From the NCBI GenBank assembly GCA_002707085.1, contig PALY01000058.1:9094-16463 (forward strand): a DNA stretch of 7,370 nucleotides. Reading direction: 5' to 3'. Shown here one piece after another: positions 1 through 6,639 of the stretch. The DNA comes from Deltaproteobacteria bacterium. GTDB lineage: Bacteria > Myxococcota_A > UBA796. The notes beneath the pieces are model-generated. The model was not told where the DNA came from. It ran no database searches and saw only the letters and a list, made by a program, of their open reading frames with translations. How positions within the stretch are numbered: position 1 is the stretch's first letter; each line of letters starts with the position of its first letter. Both the position numbers and the translations under genes were made by a program.

Positions 1-2546
1 AGACTTCCTGAAACCACCCAATAGCCCATGGGTTCATCGTCTCCAGCCATCGATGTCGTCACATCCCGGAGCGCAAAGCCTTCAAACTCGGGAAGCGGAA
101 TAGAACCCAACTCCCCCGTGAGTTCGGGCAAGTACACAGACATCAATCCAACAAACAAGCTTTCTACTGCATCGTCGGCAATATCAAAGGCCGGATCAAC
201 GTATGAAGCATCTACAGACACATCCGGATCACCCAACACCATTTCGATGGCGGCACCTGTCTCGTCGGTCGCAAAGTCCATTGGGGTTACGGCCGCCATA
301 TACAGTTCCAGCGCCAAGCTGTCGTCCGTGACTGGGCCATCGTGTATTTGTACCAACATCCCGCCCAACTGCAGGTCATACTCATACCCATCCGCCCAAT
401 CAGCACGAGGAATAAGTACTGGAGGCAACAGTGGCGTCGTCACCATCGTGAGGTCTTCTAAGCCAGGCAACAATAGACCAATCGTGGCCATATCAATCCC
501 CAACTCTTCTTCCGTCAGCTCCTGGTCCAGCATGCCTCCGCGCCAAAGAGCAAACATCAACTGATTGAACATATCAGTCGATAGATTCATGTCTGTACCA
601 CTGCCTTCATCTTCTGGAACCGGTGCAGCATAGCCAAAGTATGGGAAGAACTCAGGACCATAAAGGGCGCCTACACCCCGCTCTTCCGCAACATTGACCT
701 GAGTACTCATACGGAAAGTAAGCCCATTTTCATCGACTTCCGCAGCCTGCAAACGGGCTGCCAACGTGTAGGTATTGTCGGCAATCTCAAAGTCTTGATC
801 AAAAGATAAAGCGCTCAAACTATCGCCCAGTAGAGAAGGAACTGCATCTTCGACAGCGCTCTGAATCGCGCTCGCAAGTTCATCTTCTACAAGCTCTTCG
901 ACATCAATCCCCACAAGAGACGCAATATCTCCGAGAGAGCCATCTATATCGACGGAAAAACCCTCTGCAGGAGGCACATCAATGACAGGGTCAGCCACCA
1001 AAAATTCACCCGCCTCTGAAACGGAGGGAACAAATGATAGGTCCACATGGAGTGCGGATGCATTCACTGTTCCGGTCGACGGAAAGTCACCTTCAGCCCT
1101 AAAATTTACGACCAAGTCCGAAAGGGTCATTCTGGCATCCATCGTCCCGGATGCTTTGGCATCAATATCCATTGACACATCGCCATAGCTGATGTCATCC
1201 ACATAGAGAATCACATCTCGACACACCTCCCACCACAGCACATCGAAACAGAATGTTTCGTCGTACAAAGAACCCGAAGTCAAAGAATCAAAATCGACTG
1301 ACCCCATGAGGTCAGCGGCAAGAATTTCAAGTTGGCCCAGCCCCCCCTCTCCTTCCCACATACGGAAAGTGAGACCATCGTCCAGCGCAAGATCGGGATC
1401 CCAATAGGTGTCGGATTGCAAGACTGAACGAATATCTGAACTTTGATTGGGAAGGCCGTCGGCATCAACGTCAGTATCATTCGCCGTTGTCTCAAAAATA
1501 TTGATACCAAACTGCAGATCGGCCTCGTGATAAAACTCGCCCTCGATCAACTCATCAACCATTTCTCCATTGATCATTATTGCGGCCAAGTCGCTGACCG
1601 CATCTTCTGCGTAGCCCGTGACTTCCACCATGGATTCACTGGTCCAAGTCCCCCGATCCGGCGTCCAGACGTCAAGGGATGGACCCGTTGAATCAATCAC
1701 CACAGTCTCCACGTCCATAATGTCGGTGCCGGTCACTTCTGCCCAACAGTTAAATACGCCCTCCGACTCAAAGGAAAACTCATCTTCTGTCACAGTGACA
1801 CCAGGCTCTATGACACCCACAGTCGCAGGGTCCTCTGTCTCATTTCCGAATTCATCTGTCACGACCACACTGAACTCAGTTTCGTCGCCCAGTTCAAGGA
1901 AAGTATCCTCCAGAATTAGATCGATGTTCGCGGCTGGACCGGGCGTCACAGACCAGGCAGCTTCACCCTGCACGCCATCCAATGAAACAGTGATGACATA
2001 ATCGCCCACTGTGGTCGCACTCACCGTCCCGCCTTCCAAACTTACAGCATCATCGACGGTGATCTCAGCTGCAGAGGTATCCAGAACATTGCCATAGGAA
2101 TCTGCCGCCGAAACTTCAAAATCAATCAATTCCCCAGCATGCACTTCGTCAGCGCTGAGTTGAACCGTCACCACTGCCGCTGGAGCGCCCGTGACCTCCA
2201 GCGTGTCCGTGGCCGACTGCTCTACTCCAGCCGCATCCGTGGCGGTCACACTCATCGTGTGGCTTCCCGCTACCGTTGCTATCAATACCGAGTCCGTGAC
2301 TTCCAGTGCTGGCTCCACGTCACTGTTGATGGTGAAGGAATCAGCTTCTGTAGAAACGCCATCTGCATCCAACATGAACACCGTGAAGCCCACATTTTCG
2401 CCGGCAATCGAAGCTTCCGAATCGAGAGTAAACAGCAATGAGTACTCTCCCTCCGTCTCTTCAAGAACCCCACCTTCTACCGTCACATTCTTTGAACGAC
2501 AGCCCGTCACCAAAGAGAAAATTATTCCAAACCAAACGGCACGCAT
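1..2546 (-). CDS. Large lipoprotein: Ig-like domains plus TULIP/BPI-like C-terminal region (3' end cut by window edge)
   Basis: The frame stays open for 848 codons from an ATG at 2546 to the window edge, so only the C-terminal end is missing. An AGGAGG (2553-2558) sits 6 nt upstream of the ATG. Residues 1-16 form a short lipoprotein signal ending LVTGC, so Cys16 is the likely lipid anchor. Residues 20-288 read as three Ig-like/Big-type beta domains, with boundaries near 120 and 203. A fourth (289-370) has the 'ING..V....F...V.LQFGIN' pattern of Ig-like domains that precede enzymatic or binding modules. Residues about 395-848 do not look like Ig repeats. They show an amphipathic helical stretch at about 538-576, then beta strands, then MFNQLMFALWRGGML (659-673), and IPLPEFEGFALRDV from residue 816. 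This order and spacing resemble the two lobes of BPI/LBP (TULIP fold), which ends about 30 residues after a similar FPLP motif. Cys433 and Cys442 could form a disulfide. Inferred role: periplasmic or outer-membrane lipoprotein that binds a lipid or other hydrophobic ligand. The lipoprotein and Ig calls are firm; TULIP is a motif-based inference. Confidence 0.85.
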   Translation of the reverse strand, partial: MRAVWFGIIFSLVTGCRSKNVTVEGGVLEETEGEYSLLFTLDSEASIAGENVGFTVFMLDADGVSTEADSFTINSDVEPALEVTDSVLIATVAGSHTMSVTATDAAGVEQSATDTLEVTGAPAAVVTVQLSADEVHAGELIDFEVSAADSYGNVLDTSAAEITVDDAVSLEGGTVSATTVGDYVITVSLDGVQGEAAWSVTPGPAANIDLILEDTFLELGDETEFSVVVTDEFGNETEDPATVGVIEPGVTVTEDEFSFESEGVFNCWAEVTGTDIMDVETVVIDSTGPSLDVWTPDRGTWTSESMVEVTGYAEDAVSDLAAIMINGEMVDELIEGEFYHEADLQFGINIFETTANDTDVDADGLPNQSSDIRSVLQSDTYWDPDLALDDGLTFRMWEGEGGLGQLEILAADLMGSVDFDSLTSGSLYDETFCFDVLWWEVCRDVILYVDDISYGDVSMDIDAKASGTMDARMTLSDLVVNFRAEGDFPSTGTVNASALHVDLSFVPSVSEAGEFLVADPVIDVPPAEGFSVDIDGSLGDIASLVGIDVEELVEDELASAIQSAVEDAVPSLLGDSLSALSFDQDFEIADNTYTLAARLQAAEVDENGLTFRMSTQVNVAEERGVGALYGPEFFPYFGYAAPVPEDEGSGTDMNLSTDMFNQLMFALWRGGMLDQELTEEELGIDMATIGLLLPGLEDLTMVTTPLLPPVLIPRADWADGYEYDLQLGGMLVQIHDGPVTDDSLALELYMAAVTPMDFATDETGAAIEMVLGDPDVSVDASYVDPAFDIADDAVESLFVGLMSVYLPELTGELGSIPLPEFEGFALRDVTTSMAGDDEPMGYWVVSGS

Positions 2547-2621
2547 CGCGACCCTCCTGCACAGGGGACAGCATCGCCCAGAGAGGAAGTCCTGTAAACC
2601 AAAAGGCCAAAAGAAAGTCGG

Positions 2622-2708
<87 letters not shown>

Positions 2709-2785
2709 CAATCACCGAAGCGTAGAGTATCTATATCGATCTGGCCCGACAGGCTCCCCTGAGTGTTGAGAAGGCGCTGAAATCC

Positions 2786-3775
2786 TTACTGAAGCAGCGA
2801 TACGGTGCCATCCTCAATTTGCATAGCAGCCGGGCTTCCACCGTAGTGAGCGGCCATACCGACATCCAATCGCCAAACCTGCCCGTCGCATGCTGGATTG
2901 GCTGCGTCCTGTACCGTATGACCAACCACCATGCGGCTCGCTCCCAAGATTTCAAGTGTTTCAATCAAGGTGGCACAATCAGAGGTTCCCGTGCCGGACG
3001 AATAGCCACGATTCCACACAGGCGAAGAATCAGAATGCGTCCATTGATTGGGTTCCGAAGACTCCCCACGAATCCATGCTTGAACATCCTCATTTATGCG
3101 CTGCAGGCCTGCCCGAGCATGCACCGGCAAAATGCCACCGTGTACAAACACCGTATCGCCAACCATCATCGTTAGGTTGTGGCCTGAAAGCAGCATTGCG
3201 TAGGGGCCTCCTGGCCGAAATGCCGCCACCCTACCCCGCTGTTCTTCTGGATAGCCCAACAACTGAGAATCACTGGGGTCATATTCAACGTCTGCGAAAT
3301 CAGCCCAACCACCATCTGTCACATAGCGAAAATCCAGACCGACATTCATCGTTTCATGGTTGCCAAGCAGGGGGTAGAACGCCCCGCCTGCGGCCCACGC
3401 CTGCTCACTGAGCGACTCAAACAAGTCCAAGATGGCCCGTTCATCATCACCTCGATCAAGCTGATCTCCGGTCTGCACCACCACCGTCCGACCCCCGGAC
3501 CACACATCATCATCATCAATCAGGCCAGCCAACTTTAAAACATTTCGGGTCGCAGAAAGATCGCCATGTACATCGGCAAAAGCCACCAGACGCGGTGGGT
3601 CAGCCACAATGGAGGGCGGAGGCGCAACCCAAGGCCCTCGACTGTCTTCTGCTCCTTGTTCAGCATCCTGAAAGTCGCTGGTTTCGTCTGGGTTGCTTTT
3701 TGAAGTGGACGGCTTCGAGGTGCAGGCCAAAAAGCCAACACTGAGCAGGATTAAAGCACACGGTCGCATTCGCAT
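2786..3775 (-). CDS. Lipoprotein metallophosphatase, PPP/Shewanella-like type
   Basis: From the ATG at 3775 the protein is 329 aa. This start is chosen over an in-frame ATG at 3811 because AAAGAGG (GAGG at 3783-3786) lies 7 nt upstream and the product then begins directly with a lipoprotein signal ending GFLAC (Cys18); the longer start would overlap the upstream gene by 32 nt. A low-complexity Ser/Asp/Glu linker (about 19-55) precedes the catalytic domain. All PPP motifs are present: ADVHGD (Asp68, His70), GDQLDRG (Asp104, Asp107, Arg108), GNHE (Asn139, His140), VHGG (His212) and GHT (His286). These supply the two-metal site. HGG in place of HAG, plus SPVWNRGY and LDVGMAAHYGG, point to the Shewanella-like phosphatase branch rather than eukaryotic-type PP1/PP2A. 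Expected activity is phosphomonoester or phosphoprotein hydrolysis outside the cytoplasm, from a membrane anchor; the substrate is unknown. It is very probably co-transcribed with the DarP-like gene upstream. Confidence 0.93.
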   Translation of the reverse strand: MRMRPCALILLSVGFLACTSKPSTSKSNPDETSDFQDAEQGAEDSRGPWVAPPPSIVADPPRLVAFADVHGDLSATRNVLKLAGLIDDDDVWSGGRTVVVQTGDQLDRGDDERAILDLFESLSEQAWAAGGAFYPLLGNHETMNVGLDFRYVTDGGWADFADVEYDPSDSQLLGYPEEQRGRVAAFRPGGPYAMLLSGHNLTMMVGDTVFVHGGILPVHARAGLQRINEDVQAWIRGESSEPNQWTHSDSSPVWNRGYSSGTGTSDCATLIETLEILGASRMVVGHTVQDAANPACDGQVWRLDVGMAAHYGGSPAAMQIEDGTVSLLQ

Positions 3776-3779
3776 CCAG

Positions 3780-4133
3780 TCACCTCTTTCGAACCGGCGG
3801 AAGGCCTTCAATCGCCCGGTACAATGCGTCGATATCCTCTTCCTCTTCTTGGCGTAGGACCTTGGCTACGTACAGCAACTGTCGCCTAAAACCTCCTCGA
3901 ACCTTCCCCTTGTTCTTGATTCGGATCGCTTCTTCGATGGCGTCTCTCACATCTTCAGAAAGGGGCAACTGATTGCGCCTTTCTTTCTTCATTTCGACCA
4001 GGTCTTTCACAGTAGAAAACAACTTGTCTTTGGCCCTGTTCGCCTCTGTACGGTTGCCCCGCTCCGTGAAGTGTACTTCACCTTCTTCGTCGTCCTCGCC
4101 TTCACGGCTCCATTGAAATTTCTTACGGGCCAT
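3780..4133 (-). CDS. Short DarP/YjgA-like (DUF615) ribosome-associated protein
   Basis: 117 aa from the ATG at 4133, which has GAGGAG at 4143-4148, 9 nt upstream. A GTG at 4154 in the same frame lacks a comparable site and adds only 7 residues. After an acidic leader (about 11-25), residues 35-112 match the DUF615 core: a basic helix with KDLVEMKKER, then 'LPLSEDVRDAIEEAIRIKNKGK' (split here by its Pro and Lys landmarks at 57-78), RRQLLYVAKVLR (83-94) and a DIDALYRAIEGL helix. In Escherichia coli DarP (about 183 aa) this core contacts late 50S intermediates during large-subunit assembly, and a second helical bundle of roughly 70-80 residues follows. That second half is absent here: the protein ends in a short basic tail (PPVRKR). 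Cytoplasmic. The family assignment is from recognised motifs; whether the short form works in ribosome assembly is an open inference. Confidence 0.82.
   Translation of the reverse strand: MARKKFQWSREGEDDEEGEVHFTERGNRTEANRAKDKLFSTVKDLVEMKKERRNQLPLSEDVRDAIEEAIRIKNKGKVRGGFRRQLLYVAKVLRQEEEEDIDALYRAIEGLPPVRKR
3783..3786 (-). promoter_or_regulatory. Shine-Dalgarno deciding the phosphatase start
   Basis: GAGG on the minus strand directly abuts the TGA stop (3782-3780) of the upstream DarP-like gene and lies 7 nt before the ATG at 3775. Stop and start are separated by 4 nt, so translational coupling is likely. Confidence 0.75.
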
Positions 4134-4168
4134 GAGACTGAACTCCTCGTACACACATCGTACGTATT

Positions 4169-4174
4169 CTTATA
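4169..4174 (-). promoter_or_regulatory. Possible -10 element for the DarP-like/phosphatase unit
   Basis: TATAAG on the minus strand lies 35 nt upstream of the DarP-like ATG, preceded by TG. A matching -35 at 17-bp spacing is poor (GTGTGC), so this is only a tentative promoter. The 80-bp gap between the DUF302 stop and this gene has no convincing terminator. Confidence 0.3.
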
Positions 4175-4213
4175 CAGAGGGCTACAGTTTCGCACACCAA
4201 GTCATCTTGTGCC

Positions 4214-4615
4214 TCAATTCAATGTATCTAAGGCATGACGCAGCAAACCATCCGCCTTTTCCATGGCCACACGTGCTGGACTGTCTTCCGCAATCAGGGG
4301 CTTCAACGAATGAGCATCGATAATCGAAACCTCAATGCCGCCCTCGCCTTTCTGAACCACAACATTGCAGGGCATCAATAGCCCTACGTGCGGCTCTTCA
4401 GCCAACGCCTCTTGTGCCAAAACCGGATTGCACGCACCCAAAATTGTGTACGGCCGATGGTCCACATCAAGCTTTTCCTTGAAGGTTGTATGAACGTCAA
4501 TTCGACTCAAAACGCCAAAGCCAACACCCGCCAAGGCTGTCGTCACCTTGTCCACAATCTCTTCATGGTCTCCGCTTTCAAGCAGACGTCCAAATCCATA
4601 TGCCACTGAATCCAC
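4214..4615 (-). CDS. DUF302 family protein
   Basis: 133 aa, starting with GTG at 4615. A GGGAGG at 4621-4626, 5 nt upstream, supports it; a second GTG at 4606 is possible but less well placed. The whole length is a single DUF302 domain: an N-terminal helix (HEEIVDKVTTALAGVGFGVL, 17-36), the RIDVHTTFKEKL strand-helix, ILGACNP (58-64), a helix LAQEAL, then LLMPCNVVV (79-87) and a strand with VSIIDA. No signal peptide or membrane segment is seen, so a cytoplasmic location is likely. DUF302 domains have a small alpha/beta fold and have been found in many bacteria, alone or beside redox or transport genes; no general reaction is established. Cys62 and Cys83 sit in the two most conserved blocks and could be functional. 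It is probably transcribed on its own, since 107 bp separate it from the gene upstream. Confidence 0.9.
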   Translation of the reverse strand: MDSVAYGFGRLLESGDHEEIVDKVTTALAGVGFGVLSRIDVHTTFKEKLDVDHRPYTILGACNPVLAQEALAEEPHVGLLMPCNVVVQKGEGGIEVSIIDAHSLKPLIAEDSPARVAMEKADGLLRHALDTLN

Positions 4616-4633
4616 GATCCCCTCCCTGTGTTT

Positions 4634-4669
4634 GGCTCAAACATGTACAACACCGGTGTTTGCTTAGCC
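4634..4669. promoter_or_regulatory. Dyad-symmetric element upstream of the DUF302 gene
   Basis: It contains AACACCGGTGTT (4649-4660), a perfect 12-bp palindrome. An alternative hairpin also fits: GGCT (4634-4637) with AGCC (4666-4669), and CAAACA (4638-4643) with TGTTTG (4657-4662), with a 3-nt bulge. It ends 18 nt before the DUF302 start on the minus strand. No T-run follows, so it looks more like an operator or a 5'-UTR fold than a terminator. Only dyad symmetry is observed; the role is inferred. Confidence 0.4.
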
Positions 4670-4722
4670 GAAAAGATCCACGGTGGGAATCTAAAAACCA
4701 AACGGAGACGGCTTATTCGAAT

Positions 4723-5679
4723 CTATTGATTGGGACGTCTCAATCTAAAAACAGCAAAAGGCAGCAAAAGCCAAGCCAGGTTCGATTCATTTCTGCCACA
4801 CCCCCCCACCTCTAAGTCTCCATCGGCACCAAATTCACTGCTGCGATTTGTATCGACATCATCTGTAGCTTCATCTTCTGTCACAAAATCGGGGTGTTCA
4901 CTGCCCACAGCCATTGAACCAGAACTTCGTTCATCATCGCTCACACGACCATCTGAATCATCGTCTTCGTATAGAGCGGAACCAAACATGAACCCTCGAA
5001 CCAGGCGATCATGAGATGAGGAGTCCTCGTCAATCAAAACGCTATCTTCACCCTCATCGCCGAAATCATCTTCTTCACAGTTCGCGTCATACCATTCGCT
5101 GACTTCATCGAGTTCATCACAAGCGTCACCATCGCCATCTTCACAGGCTTCCCAGAGTTCTTCCATGATTTCTTCTGCCTCTTCGCAGTCCTCACCATCT
5201 TCATCGTCGTCCCAACGGATGGCTTCCAAATCGAGCCAGTTTGGGTGACCAAACTCAACCACGGTGGATTTCCCACCCACCACAAATCCATCCTGGGCGC
5301 TCAGCTGCAGGTACTCCACATCCAAAGCAAACTGAAGCTGAAAGCGTTCACTCTCTTCCTCACCCGCCAACTCGGTCACGATTTCCAGGGTGTCACCCAA
5401 ATGGATGGTCAGGCCACACCATTCACCCGATGGCCCCTCAACCGTATTCTGTCCCAAAAGGTCGACATCAGACTGCACATCAACGGTAGAACTTGTGCCA
5501 TTGCAATCCATCCACTCAAAGGCATCAACGAATGTGGTTGCGTCCACAATGTCCACAGCGGAGCTGCGAGCCAGCTGCATCGACGTGTCACCCGGATTCC
5601 CCACCACCGTGCCTTGGCTTGTGTCTTCAGTACCTGAACATGCTGTAGCCACACATATGATCCACAAAATACGAGTCAT
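4723..5679 (-). CDS. Acidic lipoprotein with cysteine-hairpin domain and C-terminal sorting signal
   Basis: 318 aa from an ATG at 5679 that overlaps the stop of the upstream regulator as ATGA; a GAGG within the regulator's last codons precedes it. This start gives a short signal ending VATAC (Cys14, likely lipidated). VVGNPG follows at 25-30. Residues 40-155 look like a beta-rich domain with Cys59 and Cys88, and three DLEV-type strands. Residues 165-201 form the hairpin C-x13-C-x7-C-x13-C (Cys165, 179, 187, 201), containing LWEACEDGDGDACDEL. The tail (202-290) is Asp/Glu/Ser-rich and probably extended. The end, GGCG (292-295), hydrophobic LAWLLLPFAVF and RLRR (312-315), resembles a MYXO-CTERM sorting signal, which in Myxococcota is processed at its Cys and leads to surface display. 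The same hairpin occurs three times in the divergent gene at 6726. No known enzyme domain was recognised. Inferred role: regulated, surface-exposed, cation-binding protein. Confidence 0.88.
   Translation of the reverse strand: MTRILWIICVATACSGTEDTSQGTVVGNPGDTSMQLARSSAVDIVDATTFVDAFEWMDCNGTSSTVDVQSDVDLLGQNTVEGPSGEWCGLTIHLGDTLEIVTELAGEEESERFQLQFALDVEYLQLSAQDGFVVGGKSTVVEFGHPNWLDLEAIRWDDDEDGEDCEEAEEIMEELWEACEDGDGDACDELDEVSEWYDANCEEDDFGDEGEDSVLIDEDSSSHDRLVRGFMFGSALYEDDDSDGRVSDDERSSGSMAVGSEHPDFVTEDEATDDVDTNRSSEFGADGDLEVGGCGRNESNLAWLLLPFAVFRLRRPNQ
5077..5187 (-). other. Twin CX13C acidic hairpin, single copy
   Basis: It encodes residues 165-201 of the acidic lipoprotein. Cysteine spacing x13, x7, x13 flanks two predicted acidic amphipathic helices with an EDGDGDAC turn. 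If the helices pair antiparallel, Cys1-Cys4 and Cys2-Cys3 disulfides would staple them, as in twin CX9C proteins. The spacing is identical to that of the three units in the gene at 6726. Confidence 0.8.
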
Positions 5680-6518
5680 GCTTCTTCCTCTTTGCCACCG
5701 CTCAACGGGAAAGCCATCAAATGGAACTGATACACACGTTCCGCTGTTTCTTCGGCACCATCGCACAGCTCCAGCAGCCTCTCTGCAAAAGCATTGATTT
5801 CGTCCTTTATCCGTGGCACCAACGCTTCAGGAATACACACAGTAACGCCCGTATAGTGGCGTTCCGCAGCCTTAAAGTTCACGATTCCATCGCGAGCCCT
5901 TTCGATCATTCCCTGATGATAATTGTGAACCGCCAAACCGAGCACTTCTCTGGGCGTCACCACGGCACCATCCGCCTGGCAAACCTCACCGGATTCAGAC
6001 TCAACCAACATCCCCAACTCAAACAGCGCATCTAAAGCCCGCTGGGCATGCGCCTTGGATATTCTTGGGCGAAGCATGGCCGATACCCAACCCGCATCCC
6101 GCTGAAAATCTGGTCGCAAAGCCAGCTCACGGATGGCTGGGTACGACCAGTCTGACAAATAACGGAAGCTATCGCCCTCGATCGCATGTGCTTCTTGAAA
6201 GCGCTTACGGGCAGAAATCCGCTCCCACACCCGGTTCCGCTTCTCTGGGGTACCCGCCTTGTCCAAATCTATGAGCAACTCCAGAAACTGCTTGGCTTCC
6301 ACTTTCAGCTTCATCTCTTTGGCAAACGAAGTGATCATATCGGGGGTCATACTTCGCCGGCCCGCAACGATATCGACCAACAAACTCGGACTCTTTTGGC
6401 CAACGCGACGCACGAACCCGCGGTGACTAAATCGAGGTGATGCCTCTTTCTTCCATTGCAACCAATCGGAAAGGAAGATCCGATAGTCAAGGTAATTATG
6501 TACATCTGGCCAAGTCAT
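5676..6518 (-). CDS. TIGR02147/DUF4423 family transcriptional regulator
   Basis: 280 aa from an ATG at 6518, with AAAGG about 8 nt upstream. Residues 8-85 carry the family's N-terminal block: YLDYRIFLSDWL, then F-S-x-R-x-F, SPSLLVDIVAGRRSMT and a helix ending KQFLELLIDL. This part looks like a helix-turn-helix DNA-binding domain. The C-terminal block (about 115-272) has YLSDWSYPAIRELAL, a WVSAMLRP.IS...AQRALDALFELGML winged-helix-like segment, an AVHNYHQGMIERA motif (196-208) and the family's terminal VYQFHLMAFPLS (262-273). Length is normal for the family. TIGR02147 proteins are abundant in Fibrobacter, Bdellovibrio and Myxococcota-like genomes and are generally uncharacterised; a regulator role is inferred. 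It heads a two-gene operon with the acidic lipoprotein (ATGA overlap) and lies divergent to a second lipoprotein with the same cysteine hairpin, so both are its probable targets. Autoregulation is suggested by a repeat at its own start. Confidence 0.9.
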   Translation of the reverse strand: MTWPDVHNYLDYRIFLSDWLQWKKEASPRFSHRGFVRRVGQKSPSLLVDIVAGRRSMTPDMITSFAKEMKLKVEAKQFLELLIDLDKAGTPEKRNRVWERISARKRFQEAHAIEGDSFRYLSDWSYPAIRELALRPDFQRDAGWVSAMLRPRISKAHAQRALDALFELGMLVESESGEVCQADGAVVTPREVLGLAVHNYHQGMIERARDGIVNFKAAERHYTGVTVCIPEALVPRIKDEINAFAERLLELCDGAEETAERVYQFHLMAFPLSGGKEEEA

Positions 6519-6639
6519 TCAGTACACCTTTCGGCTCATTATTGGACCATAAAATGGTTGATGTCTATCGTTATTGTGAATTAACTGTACTGTCGCTTCC
6601 GTACGCTTTCAGTACACTAAATGTATTTTTTCAGTACAC
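6518..6639. repeat. CAGTACA repeats in the divergent promoter region
   Basis: TTCAGTACAC occurs exactly at 6518-6527, 6608-6617 and 6630-6639 on the plus strand, and its core CAGTACA occurs inverted at 6586-6592. The last two direct copies are 22 bp apart, about two helical turns. The first overlaps the start codon and ribosome-binding region of the regulator. Such clustering in about 120 bp between divergent genes suggests binding sites for the adjacent regulator. Confidence 0.65.
6538..6567 (-). promoter_or_regulatory. Sigma70-like promoter of the regulator operon
   Basis: On the minus strand TAGACA (6562-6567, five of six to TTGACA) and AATAAT (6538-6543, five of six to TATAAT) are spaced by 18 bp. 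Expected transcription start is near 6531, leaving a leader of about a dozen nt before the ATG at 6518. The spacer holds a small palindrome, ACCAT-AAA-ATGGT (6546-6558), a possible operator. Confidence 0.55.

Noticed and set aside
2819..3538. Plus-strand frames of 60-173 codons opposite the phosphatase.
   Set aside because: They overlap a gene with all five PPP motifs, have no recognisable domain and no good ribosome-binding site.
3776..3811. A 12-codon extension of the phosphatase from an ATG at 3811.
   Set aside because: It places charged residues ahead of the signal and overlaps the DarP-like gene; the start at 3775 has a well-spaced GAGG.
4195..4213. GCACAAG...CTTGGTGTGC imperfect dyad after the DUF302 gene as a rho-independent terminator.
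   Set aside because: The stem is interrupted and no T-run follows.
5680..5766. A 29-codon N-terminal extension of the acidic lipoprotein from an ATG at 5766.
   Set aside because: It would overlap the regulator by about 90 bp and bury the lipoprotein signal; the ATGA start at 5679 gives a normal signal directly.
6498..6505. ATGTACAT inside the regulator gene, and GTACAC near 4150, as further members of the CAGTACA repeat.
   Set aside because: They share only the short GTAC core, which is expected by chance; they lack the TTCA flank.
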